NCBI GenBank assembly: GCA_016935755.1
Contig: JAFGQI010000010.1
Location: 1-33,638, forward strand
Reading direction: 5' to 3'
DNA: 33,638 bases
From: Anaerolineales bacterium
Lineage (GTDB): Bacteria; Chloroflexota; Anaerolineae; Anaerolineales; UBA4823
Every line of letters starts with the position of its first letter. Positions within the stretch are counted from its first letter, which is position 1. A program made the position numbers and the translations under genes. The notes beneath the pieces were generated by a model. That model made no database searches. It was not told the DNA's origin and worked only from the letters and a program-made list of their open reading frames with translations. This document shows positions 1 through 6,902 of the stretch, in pieces.

Positions 1-501
1 AACCAGACCGCTGTTGTGCAGCGAGTCGGGGTTGAACGGCTGTAGATCGCTGTCAACTGGCGGAACCTGGGTGACGCCGAACTCGCCCACATCGCAGGCC
101 GCGCCATTCCAGGCCATTTCCTGCACCACGCGCACTTCGCGCGGTTCGTAGCGCGAGTTGTCGCCACTGCCAACCTTTTTCTGCCCGAAGGCCCACCCTG
201 CCACGCGCGCCCACACTGTCCAGAAGGGCAGGTAGACCAGAAAAGCTTCGCTCAGCTGGGCCTTCTGGGCGGCATCGCGGGCAATCGCCCACGATCCAGT
301 CAAAAATTTGTTCAAGGTCTGGATGGCGTTCTGACGCTGGACCCGCTGCGGCACCTGGTAGCGCCGCAGACCACGCTCGCCGCGCACATAAGAGCGCAGC
401 TCGCAGTACGGGCATTTGACAATCAGCTGCCCTTCAGGCACTGCCACCATTCCGCCGCATTTTGGACAGGTCAGACCATGGGTTGTTTCTTGTTCGCTCA
501 T
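1..501 (-). CDS. Zinc-ribbon protein, C-terminus cut off by the window edge
   Basis: An open frame starts at ATG 501 and runs off the left edge without a stop, giving 167 codons. The N-terminus carries a CxxC-CxxC zinc ribbon (Cys12, Cys15, Cys30, Cys33) after a short polar lead. A region rich in Trp and Phe follows at about residues 75-100 (VYLPFWTVWARVAGWAFG). Only 6 bases separate it from the stop of the upstream gene at 508, so the two are almost certainly co-transcribed. The cysteine positions are identical to those of that neighbour, and both have a short aromatic 'Y-x-P-x-W' stretch later on, so I infer tandem paralogs. The specific function is unknown. Such ribbons usually bind zinc structurally and may mediate protein or nucleic-acid contacts. 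Confidence 0.7.
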   Translation of the reverse strand, partial: MSEQETTHGLTCPKCGGMVAVPEGQLIVKCPYCELRSYVRGERGLRRYQVPQRVQRQNAIQTLNKFLTGSWAIARDAAQKAQLSEAFLVYLPFWTVWARVAGWAFGQKKVGSGDNSRYEPREVRVVQEMAWNGAACDVGEFGVTQVPPVDSDLQPFNPDSLHNSGLV

Positions 502-507
502 CTGCGC

Positions 508-1317
508 TCACACCTTGGCTGCTACCCAGGCTGCCAAAGCAAACAGCAGGGGAAAAGCCAGCACGCTTATGCCTCCACAGACCAACAGGCCGATCCCAGC
601 GCCGCTTTCGCCGTCCACGATCGCGCCGATGATCGGGAAAGTCGCCAGGCACAGGAAGATGATCGCCGCCAGACCGCCCACCAGCTGGTAGGGCGCCTCT
701 GCTTTGGCCGGGAAGATGTTCGCAAAAACACCCCCGGTGGCTGCCTCGACCAGGGCTGTATAGGGGGAGTTTTGGTAAGTGTATTTAAATGAAAAGAGTG
801 GGATATGCACCAGCGCCTGCTCAATAATCTCTTCTTTTGGAATCTGCCGTTCAGCCAGCCAGCTTTGAGCAGCCTGTAGCGGCACTGTGGGCGGCTGTGA
901 TTGGGAATCCAGCCCGGAGTCATATTTGCGCAGGTCGCCGCCGGGCAGCCGCACATGGCGAATCTCACTCACCGAAGTGGCGGCAGCCGGTTCGAGCAGA
1001 ATCTCCTCTTTCCCACCGGGCAAGCGGCGTTTGAAATACCACACTGGAAAGTATTCGAAGGATGAGCCGGCCAGGCGCGCCTTCTGATCCAGGTCTTTCA
1101 CCGTTTGATTGCCGGCCATCCAGCGGGAGAGAGCGCCGCGTGCTTTGGTCTCGTCCAGGGTAGGCGCCAGGTACCAGTGAAACACCACGCGCGCCTTATC
1201 GAGATACACCGCCGCGCTGCAGTAGGGGCAGGTGAGGAAAATTTGTCCTTCGTCGGGATGCAGCTCACCGCCGCATTGTGTACAGCTCAGGGTCGTTTGA
1301 GGCAGGTTGGTTTCCAT
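508..1317 (-). CDS. Zinc-ribbon protein with C-terminal membrane hairpin
   Basis: The product is 269 aa. Residues 12-33 form a CxxC-x14-CxxC zinc ribbon. The middle 160 residues are soluble and hold no motif I recognise. Two hydrophobic segments near residues 213-233 and 242-266 form a C-terminal membrane hairpin. I do not recognise a named family. The layout (N-terminal ribbon, soluble domain, C-terminal anchor) suggests a membrane-tethered adaptor, which is inference. The ATG at 1317 has no Shine-Dalgarno sequence, and a TATAAT box ends only 11 bases upstream, so the mRNA may be practically leaderless. The gene is the first of a pair with the partial paralog downstream. Confidence 0.75.
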   Translation of the reverse strand: METNLPQTTLSCTQCGGELHPDEGQIFLTCPYCSAAVYLDKARVVFHWYLAPTLDETKARGALSRWMAGNQTVKDLDQKARLAGSSFEYFPVWYFKRRLPGGKEEILLEPAAATSVSEIRHVRLPGGDLRKYDSGLDSQSQPPTVPLQAAQSWLAERQIPKEEIIEQALVHIPLFSFKYTYQNSPYTALVEAATGGVFANIFPAKAEAPYQLVGGLAAIIFLCLATFPIIGAIVDGESGAGIGLLVCGGISVLAFPLLFALAAWVAAKV

Positions 1318-1328
1318 AACAGTCTTTG

Positions 1329-1337
1329 ATTATAGCA
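1329..1337 (-). promoter_or_regulatory. Extended -10 promoter of the zinc-ribbon pair
   Basis: Read on the minus strand the bases are TGCTATAAT, a perfect -10 hexamer with the TGn extension. Only a weak -35 (GAGTCA) lies 17 bp upstream. Transcription would start about 4-6 bases before the ATG at 1317, which fits the absence of a ribosome binding site there. Confidence 0.55.
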
Positions 1338-1388
1338 GAAATCTTACTATATGACTCCGGTTATACGCGAATTGTCTGACAGGCGGCC

Positions 1389-1808
1389 TCATTCCGGAGG
1401 GGGCTGGCTGCGGCTGCGTTTTATCTGGCTGCGCTGGCGCTTGGCTTCCAGGCGGCGCTTTTGCGATTCCAGGGTGGGCCGGGTTTTCCGCCGCACTTTG
1501 GGTTTTTGAGCCGCCCGCTGCAGCAGAGAAACCAGCCTGTCAATGGCATCCTGGCGATTTTTCTCCTGCGTCCGGTAGCGGCTGGCCTGGATGATCAGGA
1601 CGCCTTGCTCATTGATGCGGCGGGCTGCCAGTTTCATCAGCCTCAGGCGCACATCCTCTGGAAGATCGGGGGTCAGCGCGTCGAAACGAAGCTGCACCGC
1701 GCTGGCAACCTTGTTGACATTCTGCCCGCCTGGGCCAGAGGCCTGCACATAGTCCAGGTGGATGGCGGAGTCATCGATGGAGAGTTGGTCGGTAACTTCG
1801 ATCAGCAT
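1389..1808 (-). CDS. arfB: Alternative ribosome-rescue factor ArfB (YaeJ-type peptidyl-tRNA hydrolase)
   Basis: The protein has 139 aa from ATG 1808; a TTG two codons upstream (1814) would give 141. It carries the catalytic GGQ loop early (SGPGGQNVNK, about residues 24-33) and ends in a highly basic tail (KVRRKTRP, then many Lys/Arg). That is the ArfB layout: a release-factor domain 3 plus a basic extension that inserts into the empty mRNA channel of stalled ribosomes. The family hydrolyses peptidyl-tRNA on ribosomes that lack a stop codon. The length matches the usual 135-145 aa. It lacks the codon-recognition domains of RF1/RF2, which separates it from prfA elsewhere in this window. I prefer ATG 1808 because a GGGAAA stretch lies about 10 bases upstream of it but too close to the TTG. 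Confidence 0.88.
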   Translation of the reverse strand: MLIEVTDQLSIDDSAIHLDYVQASGPGGQNVNKVASAVQLRFDALTPDLPEDVRLRLMKLAARRINEQGVLIIQASRYRTQEKNRQDAIDRLVSLLQRAAQKPKVRRKTRPTLESQKRRLEAKRQRSQIKRSRSQPPPE

Positions 1809-1843
1809 GGTCAAAATTTCCCGGATGCTTCTACTTACTTAAC

Positions 1844-1880
1844 ATACGAGGATGAAACCCGCCTGGTTTCATCCTCGTAT
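1844..1880 (-). terminator. Perfect 16-bp inverted repeat between the peroxiredoxin gene and arfB
   Basis: The arms ATACGAGGATGAAACC (1844-1859) and GGTTTCATCCTCGTAT (1865-1880) are perfectly complementary, with the 5-base loop CGCCT. It lies 40 bases after the stop of the peroxiredoxin gene and 36 bases before the arfB ATG. Neither side has a T-tract, so it may be a rho-independent-like terminator of weak type, an mRNA 3' stabiliser or a leader element of arfB. Strand is assigned from the flanking genes. Confidence 0.55.
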
Positions 1881-1920
1881 ATTCGTATCCATCAAGCAAA
1901 AAATCTACTGCCGGAATGGG

Positions 1921-2691
1921 TTATTCGCGGATCCCCAGCAGTTCCGCCAGGCGGGCTTGCTTGAATTCCACCACGATCGTGCCCTTGACATCGAAGGTGG
2001 GGGTCGTCTCGGCGCCGTTTGCCCAGCCGCGCACGCGCATTGCCGCCTGGCGGTCGCGGGTGATATCCACATCAGCATAGCGGATGTTATGCTGGTTCAG
2101 CCAGAGACGCGCTCGCCGGCAGGCGGGGCACCAGGGGGTGCAGTACATCACCAGGGCGACATCGCTGGGGATTTCGGTCACCACAGGCTTCTCCTGGGCA
2201 ACCTTGGCACGGTAGAACGAGGCCAGGCGCGGCTCTAACTGCTCCAGGACGCCGAACAGGACATCGTTATCCGGCTGTTTATCGATATCGTGGATATCGA
2301 TATAACGAATAAAGCCGCTCTTGTCGATCACGAACAGGGCGCGCTCAGAATAGCCTTCGGAACGCAGCACGCCGTAGGTTTCGGCTGCTTTCCCGTGCGG
2401 CCAGAAATCGCTGAGCAGGGGGTAGGTAATCCCAGACAGATGCTCTGCCCAGGCTCGCAAACAATCGGTGCTATCTACACTAATACCCAGGACCTGGGTA
2501 TCCATCGCCTCAAACCGCGCCAGCGCGGCCTGATAGGATGGGATTTGGGCCGTTCAGACGGGCGTCCAGGCCAGCGGGAAGAACGCCAGGACGACGTTCT
2601 TGCTGCCCATGTAGTCCCTCAGCCGGATGGTGGTGTCCAGGTGGCTCTTGAGCGAAAAATCAGGAGCAAATTGTCCAACTTGTAAGGCCAT
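1921..2691 (-). CDS. Selenocysteine-containing peroxiredoxin fused to a glutaredoxin-like domain
   Basis: From ATG 2691 (AGGAGA ribosome site 6 bases upstream) the frame runs 256 residues if TGA at 2554-2556 (codon 46) is read as selenocysteine. Residues 1-160 are a peroxiredoxin of the BCP/AhpE type. The active-site motif PxxxTxxC reads P39-L-A-W-T43-P-V-[TGA46]-T, and a supporting Arg follows in SERALFVID (Arg117). TGA thus stands exactly at the peroxidatic cysteine. Cys77 (DSTDCLRAW) is a possible resolving residue. Residues 175-256 are a glutaredoxin/thioredoxin-fold domain with Cys188-P-A-Cys191 and the TTPTF cis-Pro motif (229-233). The family reduces peroxides, and the attached domain probably recycles the oxidised selenol in cis. 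Without recoding only a 45-residue stub, or a 194-aa fragment from ATG 2505, would be made. A nonsense mutation is the alternative, but the frame is intact on both sides. Confidence 0.82.
2511..2532 (-). other. Candidate bacterial SECIS hairpin
   Basis: Reading the minus strand, CAGGCCGCG (2532-2524) pairs with CGCGGTTTG (2519-2511) as a continuous 9-bp helix with two G-U pairs, capped by the loop CTGG (2523-2520). The helix starts 21 bases and the loop 30 bases after the TGA, inside the roughly 16-37 base range known for bacterial SECIS elements that bind SelB. The loop contains GG, though the first loop base is C rather than the more usual G. It lies within the coding sequence, as in other bacteria. 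Confidence 0.5.
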
Positions 2692-2738
2692 GTCTTTCTC
2701 CTATGATCAATAAAATACTTTCTAAACCTGCGCTGAAA

Positions 2739-2744
2739 ATTATA
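2739..2744 (-). promoter_or_regulatory. -10 box upstream of the selenoprotein gene
   Basis: TATAAT on the minus strand lies 47 bases before the ATG at 2691. The -35 region is poorly conserved (about ACTGAA at 17 bp). The 122-base gap between coaBC and this gene holds nothing else obvious. Confidence 0.4.
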
Positions 2745-2813
2745 ACCGATAGGAGTTACACTTCAGTGGAAATTGGGGATATTTGGGTGAGAGGGTGCGT
2801 AGCTGGCTGGCGG

Positions 2814-4040
2814 CTAACCGCTGCCGGTCGTGATCTGGGATACCAGGCGATCCAGGATCTGCTCAGCTACCTGCTCTTTGCTCATCAGTCCCAGCGCCTC
2901 GGCGCGCCCATCGGCATAGAGCAGCGTCACCCGGTTGGTGTCCACCTCAAAACCGGCATCGCTGGCGCTGATATCATTGGCAATGATCAGGTCCAGGCGC
3001 TTGGCTTGCAGTTTCTGCCGGGCGTTCTCCAGCAGCTGCTGCGACTCGGCGGCAAAGCCGACCATATAGCGCGGCCAACCGGTCTCGGCCTTCATCTGCG
3101 CCACGAGGTGCAGGATGTCGGGCGTCTGCTCCAGGTGGATTTGGGGGATACCGCCTTCCTTCTTAATTTTCTGACCGGCGGGATGTATTGGGCGGAAATC
3201 CGCCACAGCCGCGGCCATCAGCAGGGCGGTCGCCTGGGGGATGGCTGCCAAAACCGCCTCCAGCATATCCTCGGCGGTGCGCACATCCACCCTGGAGGCC
3301 CCACCCGGCGTGCCCAGGCTGGTTGGCCCGGCGATCAGGGTCACCTCGGCGCCCAGATCCAGGGCCGCCTGGGCCAGGGCGAAGCCCTGCTTGCCTGACG
3401 AGCGATTGGTGATGGCTCGCACCGGATCGATCGGCTCCTGAGTCCCGGCGGCGGTGATCACCAGCCGGTGGCCGCGCAAGGGGCCGTTACGGGAAAATAT
3501 CAGGCGCACCTGGTTGAGCAGCTCCTGCGGTTCGACCATCCGCCCGATGCCTGCCAGGCCGGAAGCCAGGTGACCTTCGGCAGGCCCGATGATCGTCACA
3601 TTGCGCTGGCGTAAGATTTCCAGGTTGGCCTGGGTCGCCGGGTGGAGGTACATGCCCCCGTCCATGGCTGGGGCGACCAGCAGCGGGCAGGCGGCGGCCA
3701 GCGCGGTCACGCACAGCAGGTTATCCGCCAGGCCGCGGGCCAGGCGCGCCAGGGTATTGGCGGTCGCCGGAGCGATCACCAGCAGGTCCGCGCTCTTACC
3801 CAGCCCGATATGCTGCACGTGCCCCTCGCCGCCCCACAGGTCGGCGTCGGTGTAAGCCCGCCGCCCGGTCACCGACTGGAAGGTGAGCGGGGTGACGAAC
3901 TGCAGAGCAGAGGTCGTCAGGATCACATCCACAAGCGCCCCGGCCTGGGTGAGTTTGGATGCCAGGTCAGCGGCTTTGTAAGCCGCAATTGAGCCGGTCA
4001 CGCCCAGCAAGATGTGTTTTTTGTCTAAAATCTTGATCAT
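2814..4040 (-). CDS. coaBC: Bifunctional phosphopantothenoylcysteine decarboxylase / phosphopantothenate-cysteine ligase
   Basis: The protein is 408 aa from ATG 4040, which overlaps the upstream stop as ATGA and so suggests translational coupling; a TTG at 4046 is less likely. Residues 7-180 are the FMN-dependent CoaC decarboxylase: flavin-binding GVTGSIAAYKA (13-23), active His77 (VQHIGL) and APATANTLAR. Residues 190-408 are the CoaB ligase, with TAAGTQEPIDPVR, the ITNRSSGKQG loop and KIKKEGG. Together they convert 4'-phosphopantothenate and cysteine to 4'-phosphopantetheine in CoA synthesis. Two CoaC motifs deviate from E. coli: PAMN is PAMD (Asp127), and the LACG motif is LASG (Ser160 in place of the Cys). 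Both variants occur in other lineages as far as I recall, so I still expect activity. Confidence 0.93.
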   Translation of the reverse strand: MIKILDKKHILLGVTGSIAAYKAADLASKLTQAGALVDVILTTSALQFVTPLTFQSVTGRRAYTDADLWGGEGHVQHIGLGKSADLLVIAPATANTLARLARGLADNLLCVTALAAACPLLVAPAMDGGMYLHPATQANLEILRQRNVTIIGPAEGHLASGLAGIGRMVEPQELLNQVRLIFSRNGPLRGHRLVITAAGTQEPIDPVRAITNRSSGKQGFALAQAALDLGAEVTLIAGPTSLGTPGGASRVDVRTAEDMLEAVLAAIPQATALLMAAAVADFRPIHPAGQKIKKEGGIPQIHLEQTPDILHLVAQMKAETGWPRYMVGFAAESQQLLENARQKLQAKRLDLIIANDISASDAGFEVDTNRVTLLYADGRAEALGLMSKEQVAEQILDRLVSQITTGSG

Positions 4041-4840
4041 TCCCAACCCCTTATCTCATAAACCAGGATGCCGATGTATTCTTTCAGCATCTGGGTGGTC
4101 AGGGATAGGTTGCTGGCAGAGGGCACCAGCCCGGTGAGATACGCGCGCAGGTCGCCCTGAGTCAGCCCTTCCCAATCCGCCTGGGTGACGATGAAATCGG
4201 TCGGCGCCGGTATCACCTCCAGCCCCTGGGCTTCGAACAGCCGCACCGAACGCGGCATGTGCCAGGCGGAGGTGACCAGCACAATCCGCTGGAGGCCTTT
4301 TTCCTTGAGTATTTTAGCGCTGAATACGGCGTTTTCATAGGTGTTGCGCGAATCGGGCTCCAGCCACAGCGCACTCCTGGGTACATCCAGCAGTTCCAGG
4401 ATGGCGCTCATCTCCTGGGTGGGCGAGCCGATATCCTGGGATTGCCAATCGATCCGCCCGCCGGTGAGCAGGATGTGGTCAGCCTTGCCCTGGTGGTACA
4501 GCTGGGCGGCGTACAGGATACGATCTCCGGAGCCGTTCAGCTCCACCATCGGGCGCGGGCTTTCCATCGGCTCAGTGCCTCCCGAGAGCAGCACGATCGC
4601 CTCTGCCTGGGGGAGCGGATCGGGCGGCAGGTGGCGCCATTCCAGGCTGCGGGTCAGGGCGGCTGCCACCCAGCGGTTTCCCCCCAGCCAGAGCAGGAGC
4701 AAGACCAGGATCAGGGCCAAGCGCTGTCCGCGCGGGCGGCGGTTCAGAAAAAGCGCCAGCAGAACCAGCATCCACGCCAGCCCGAGGGGATAGACAAAGG
4801 GCGGTAAGAATTTGGAAAGGAAAATGAATAGATCTGACAT
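4037..4840 (-). CDS. YdcF/ElyC-family DUF218 membrane protein
   Basis: The product is 267 aa. Two N-terminal membrane segments (about residues 11-32 and 40-55) precede a DUF218 domain from about residue 80 onward. The signature pieces are LLSGG (84-88), LTGGR (125-129), EPDSRNTYENA (161-171) and TSAWHMPRS (190-198). The layout matches ElyC/YcbC and SanA relatives, which act in envelope integrity or lipid-linked precursor metabolism; the biochemical reaction is not established for the family. The gene sits between prmC (12-base gap) and coaBC (4-base overlap), so it belongs to the prfA operon. An AAAGAGA stretch upstream of ATG 4840 may act as ribosome site. Confidence 0.85.
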   Translation of the reverse strand: MSDLFIFLSKFLPPFVYPLGLAWMLVLLALFLNRRPRGQRLALILVLLLLWLGGNRWVAAALTRSLEWRHLPPDPLPQAEAIVLLSGGTEPMESPRPMVELNGSGDRILYAAQLYHQGKADHILLTGGRIDWQSQDIGSPTQEMSAILELLDVPRSALWLEPDSRNTYENAVFSAKILKEKGLQRIVLVTSAWHMPRSVRLFEAQGLEVIPAPTDFIVTQADWEGLTQGDLRAYLTGLVPSASNLSLTTQMLKEYIGILVYEIRGWE

Positions 4841-4852
4841 ACAGCGTCTCTT

Positions 4853-5722
4853 TCAACCAGCGTGAATGGCAGGGGTCGCCCGCTCCTGGCGCACCTTCAC
4901 CAGGCGGTCGTGCCCAGCCAGGTCTGGAAGCACTTCGACCTGCGCCTGGGGGAAATAGGCCTGCGCCAGCTCTCGCGCCGCTTCACCCTGGCTGGCTTCG
5001 ATTTCCAGCAGCAGCAGGCCTTGCGGAGCGAGCGCCAGAGGGGCGCGCGCCAGCAGCCGCCGGATGACCTCCAGCCCGTCGGGGCCGCCGTCCAACGCCG
5101 AGACCGGCTCAGCCTGCGCCACGCGCAGACCGCTCAGCTTGTGGGTAGGGATATAGGGCAGGTTGGCGCAGATCAGGTCAAAAATTAAGTTGGTGGGGGG
5201 GATCAGATCGGCCTGTAGCAGCAGGACGCGCGCGCCCAGGTGATGCTTCTGAACGCTGCGCTGGGCCAGCTTCAGCGCCTCCAGGGAAAGATCGCAGGCT
5301 GCAGTCCGCAGGTCGGGGCGGTTGGCTGCCAGGGCGATGGCGATGCAGCCGGAGCCGGTGCCCACATCCAGCGCCCAGCGCGGGCCGGGGTGGTCGCTCA
5401 GCCAGGCCAATCCCTGCTCCACCAGCAGCTCCGTTTCCGGGCGCGGGATCAGCGCAGCCGGGCTGACCAGCAGGTCCAGCCCGTAAAATTCCCAGTGTCC
5501 GATGACATACGGCAGGGGTTGGCCTTTTTCCAGGCGGGCCAGGGCCAGGTGCAAAGCCTGCTCCTGGTTCGGCGGCAGGCTAACTTCTGGGTGAGCCAGC
5601 ACCCAGGGGCGCGAGCGTTCCAAAATGTGCGCCAGCAAAACCTGGGCATCCAGCGCGGGGCTGTCGCTGACCGCAGCCAGCCGTTGGCGCAGGAGAATCA
5701 GCCAGTCGGCGATGGATGGCAC
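4853..5722 (-). CDS. prmC: Release factor glutamine N5-methyltransferase
   Basis: The product is 289 aa, starting at GTG 5722, 12 bases after the prfA stop. An N-terminal helical domain (1-85) precedes a Rossmann methyltransferase. Visible motifs are PRPETE (93-98), SAM motif I as DVGTGSGCIA (119-128) and NLPY (187-190), a variant of the usual NPPY that clamps the glutamine side chain. PrmC (HemK) methylates the Gln of the GGQ motif in RF1 and RF2, raising termination efficiency. Its substrate RF1 is encoded immediately upstream, the classic prfA-prmC pairing. Family length is typical (275-290 aa). Confidence 0.94.
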   Translation of the reverse strand: MPSIADWLILLRQRLAAVSDSPALDAQVLLAHILERSRPWVLAHPEVSLPPNQEQALHLALARLEKGQPLPYVIGHWEFYGLDLLVSPAALIPRPETELLVEQGLAWLSDHPGPRWALDVGTGSGCIAIALAANRPDLRTAACDLSLEALKLAQRSVQKHHLGARVLLLQADLIPPTNLIFDLICANLPYIPTHKLSGLRVAQAEPVSALDGGPDGLEVIRRLLARAPLALAPQGLLLLEIEASQGEAARELAQAYFPQAQVEVLPDLAGHDRLVKVRQERATPAIHAG

Positions 5723-5734
5723 GGCGCACCCGGA

Positions 5735-6814
5735 TCAGTCCTCATCCTCTTCTTCCAGGCCCACTGCAGACAGGCGGTCCGTTTCGTCGCGCAAGGACAG
5801 CTCATCAATAAACTCGTCGATTTCCCCGCCCATCACCACCGGCAAATTATAGTTGGACAGGTTGATGCGGTGATCGGTGACACGCGACTGTGGGTAGTTG
5901 TAGGTGCGGATCTTCTCCGAACGTTCGCCTGTCCCAACTTGCGAGCGGCGGGCGTCATCCACTTCCTGGCGCTGCTTTTCCTGCTCGATCTCAAACAGCC
6001 GGGCGCGCAGGATGCTCATGGCGCGCATCCGGTTTTGGAGCTGTGAGCGCTCATCCTGGCACTGCACCACCATGCCGGTGGGCAGGTGGATGATGCGCAC
6101 CGCAGTGGCATTTTTCTGCACATTCTGACCGCCGGCTCCGGCCGATTTGTAAACTTCGGTGCGGATATCGCCATCAGGGATGTTAACTTCAACCTCATCC
6201 ACCTCTGCCAGCACAGCCACGGTGGCGGTGGAAGTGTGGATGCGGCCTGAGGACTCAGTAATCGGCACGCGCTGCACCCGGTGCACGCCGGACTCATACT
6301 TGAGGCGTGAAAAGGCGCCGCGCCCCTTTAGCATAAAGATGATTTCCTTATATCCGCCAATCCCGATCTCGTTGGCTGAAAGCACATCAATCTCCCAGCG
6401 CCGGTTTTCTGCATAATGGCTGTACATGCGGAAAAGATCGGCAGCAAACAGGGCGGCTTCATCCCCACCGGTGCCGGCGCGGATTTCCACAATCACATTG
6501 CGCTGGTCGCGCGGATCCTTGGGCACCAGCATGCTCTTGATCTCATCTTCCAACTGGTCAATTTGCGGCTCAGTTTCGGCGATCTCTGCCCAGGCCAGTT
6601 GGGCCAGTTCTTCATCTTCGGAGTCTTGCAAAGCGCGCCCTTCTTCCAGGCGGGTTAAGGCCTGGCGGTAGCGGCGCGTTTTTTCTACCAGCGGCTCCAG
6701 CTCGGCGCGCTCCTTGGCCAGCTCAGCTGCCCGCTGGTAATCATCGCCCACTTCCATCAGCAGGCGGTTGAGTTCTTCATAACGTTCTTCAATTGCAGCA
6801 AGTTTGTCCAGCAT
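5735..6814 (-). CDS. prfA: Peptide chain release factor 1
   Basis: The product is 359 aa, the normal RF1 length. The N-terminal coiled domain is followed by IRAGTGGDEAALFA (111-124), the stop-codon tripeptide region RVPITESSGRIHTS (PIT at 184-186, the PxT type of RF1 rather than the SPF of RF2), the GGQ loop (228-230) and the RF1-type YNYPQSRVTDHRIN. It reads UAA and UAG and hydrolyses peptidyl-tRNA. The sequence after GGQ is NVQKNATAVR, where most RF1s have HVN(T/K)T-SAVR. Gln230 would be methylated by PrmC, encoded just downstream. GGGA, 6 bases before ATG 6814, may be the ribosome site. The leader contains a promoter, a terminator and a hairpin listed separately. Confidence 0.95.
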   Translation of the reverse strand: MLDKLAAIEERYEELNRLLMEVGDDYQRAAELAKERAELEPLVEKTRRYRQALTRLEEGRALQDSEDEELAQLAWAEIAETEPQIDQLEDEIKSMLVPKDPRDQRNVIVEIRAGTGGDEAALFAADLFRMYSHYAENRRWEIDVLSANEIGIGGYKEIIFMLKGRGAFSRLKYESGVHRVQRVPITESSGRIHTSTATVAVLAEVDEVEVNIPDGDIRTEVYKSAGAGGQNVQKNATAVRIIHLPTGMVVQCQDERSQLQNRMRAMSILRARLFEIEQEKQRQEVDDARRSQVGTGERSEKIRTYNYPQSRVTDHRINLSNYNLPVVMGGEIDEFIDELSLRDETDRLSAVGLEEEDED

Positions 6815-6844
6815 ACGGTCCCGTTCCAGAATAAGTGGATGTAT

Positions 6845-6883
6845 GAGGTTGTTTGGGCGAGCAAAGCCCGCCCAAACAACCTC
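6845..6883 (-). other. Perfect 15-bp hairpin in the prfA leader
   Basis: The arms GAGGTTGTTTGGGCG (6845-6859) and CGCCCAAACAACCTC (6869-6883) pair perfectly around a 9-base loop. It lies 30 bases upstream of the prfA ATG with no T-tract on either side. Its position resembles the inverted repeat upstream of arfB, but the sequences differ. Its function is unknown; mRNA stabilisation, a protein-binding site or a weak terminator are possible. Confidence 0.6.
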
Positions 6884-6902
6884 AGTTTCCCACGATGTGT
6901 GT

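Noticed and set aside
1921..2505. Reading this as a stand-alone 194-aa glutaredoxin-like gene
   Set aside because: The same frame continues upstream through conserved peroxiredoxin sequence to a well-placed ATG with a ribosome site; only the TGA at the catalytic position interrupts it.
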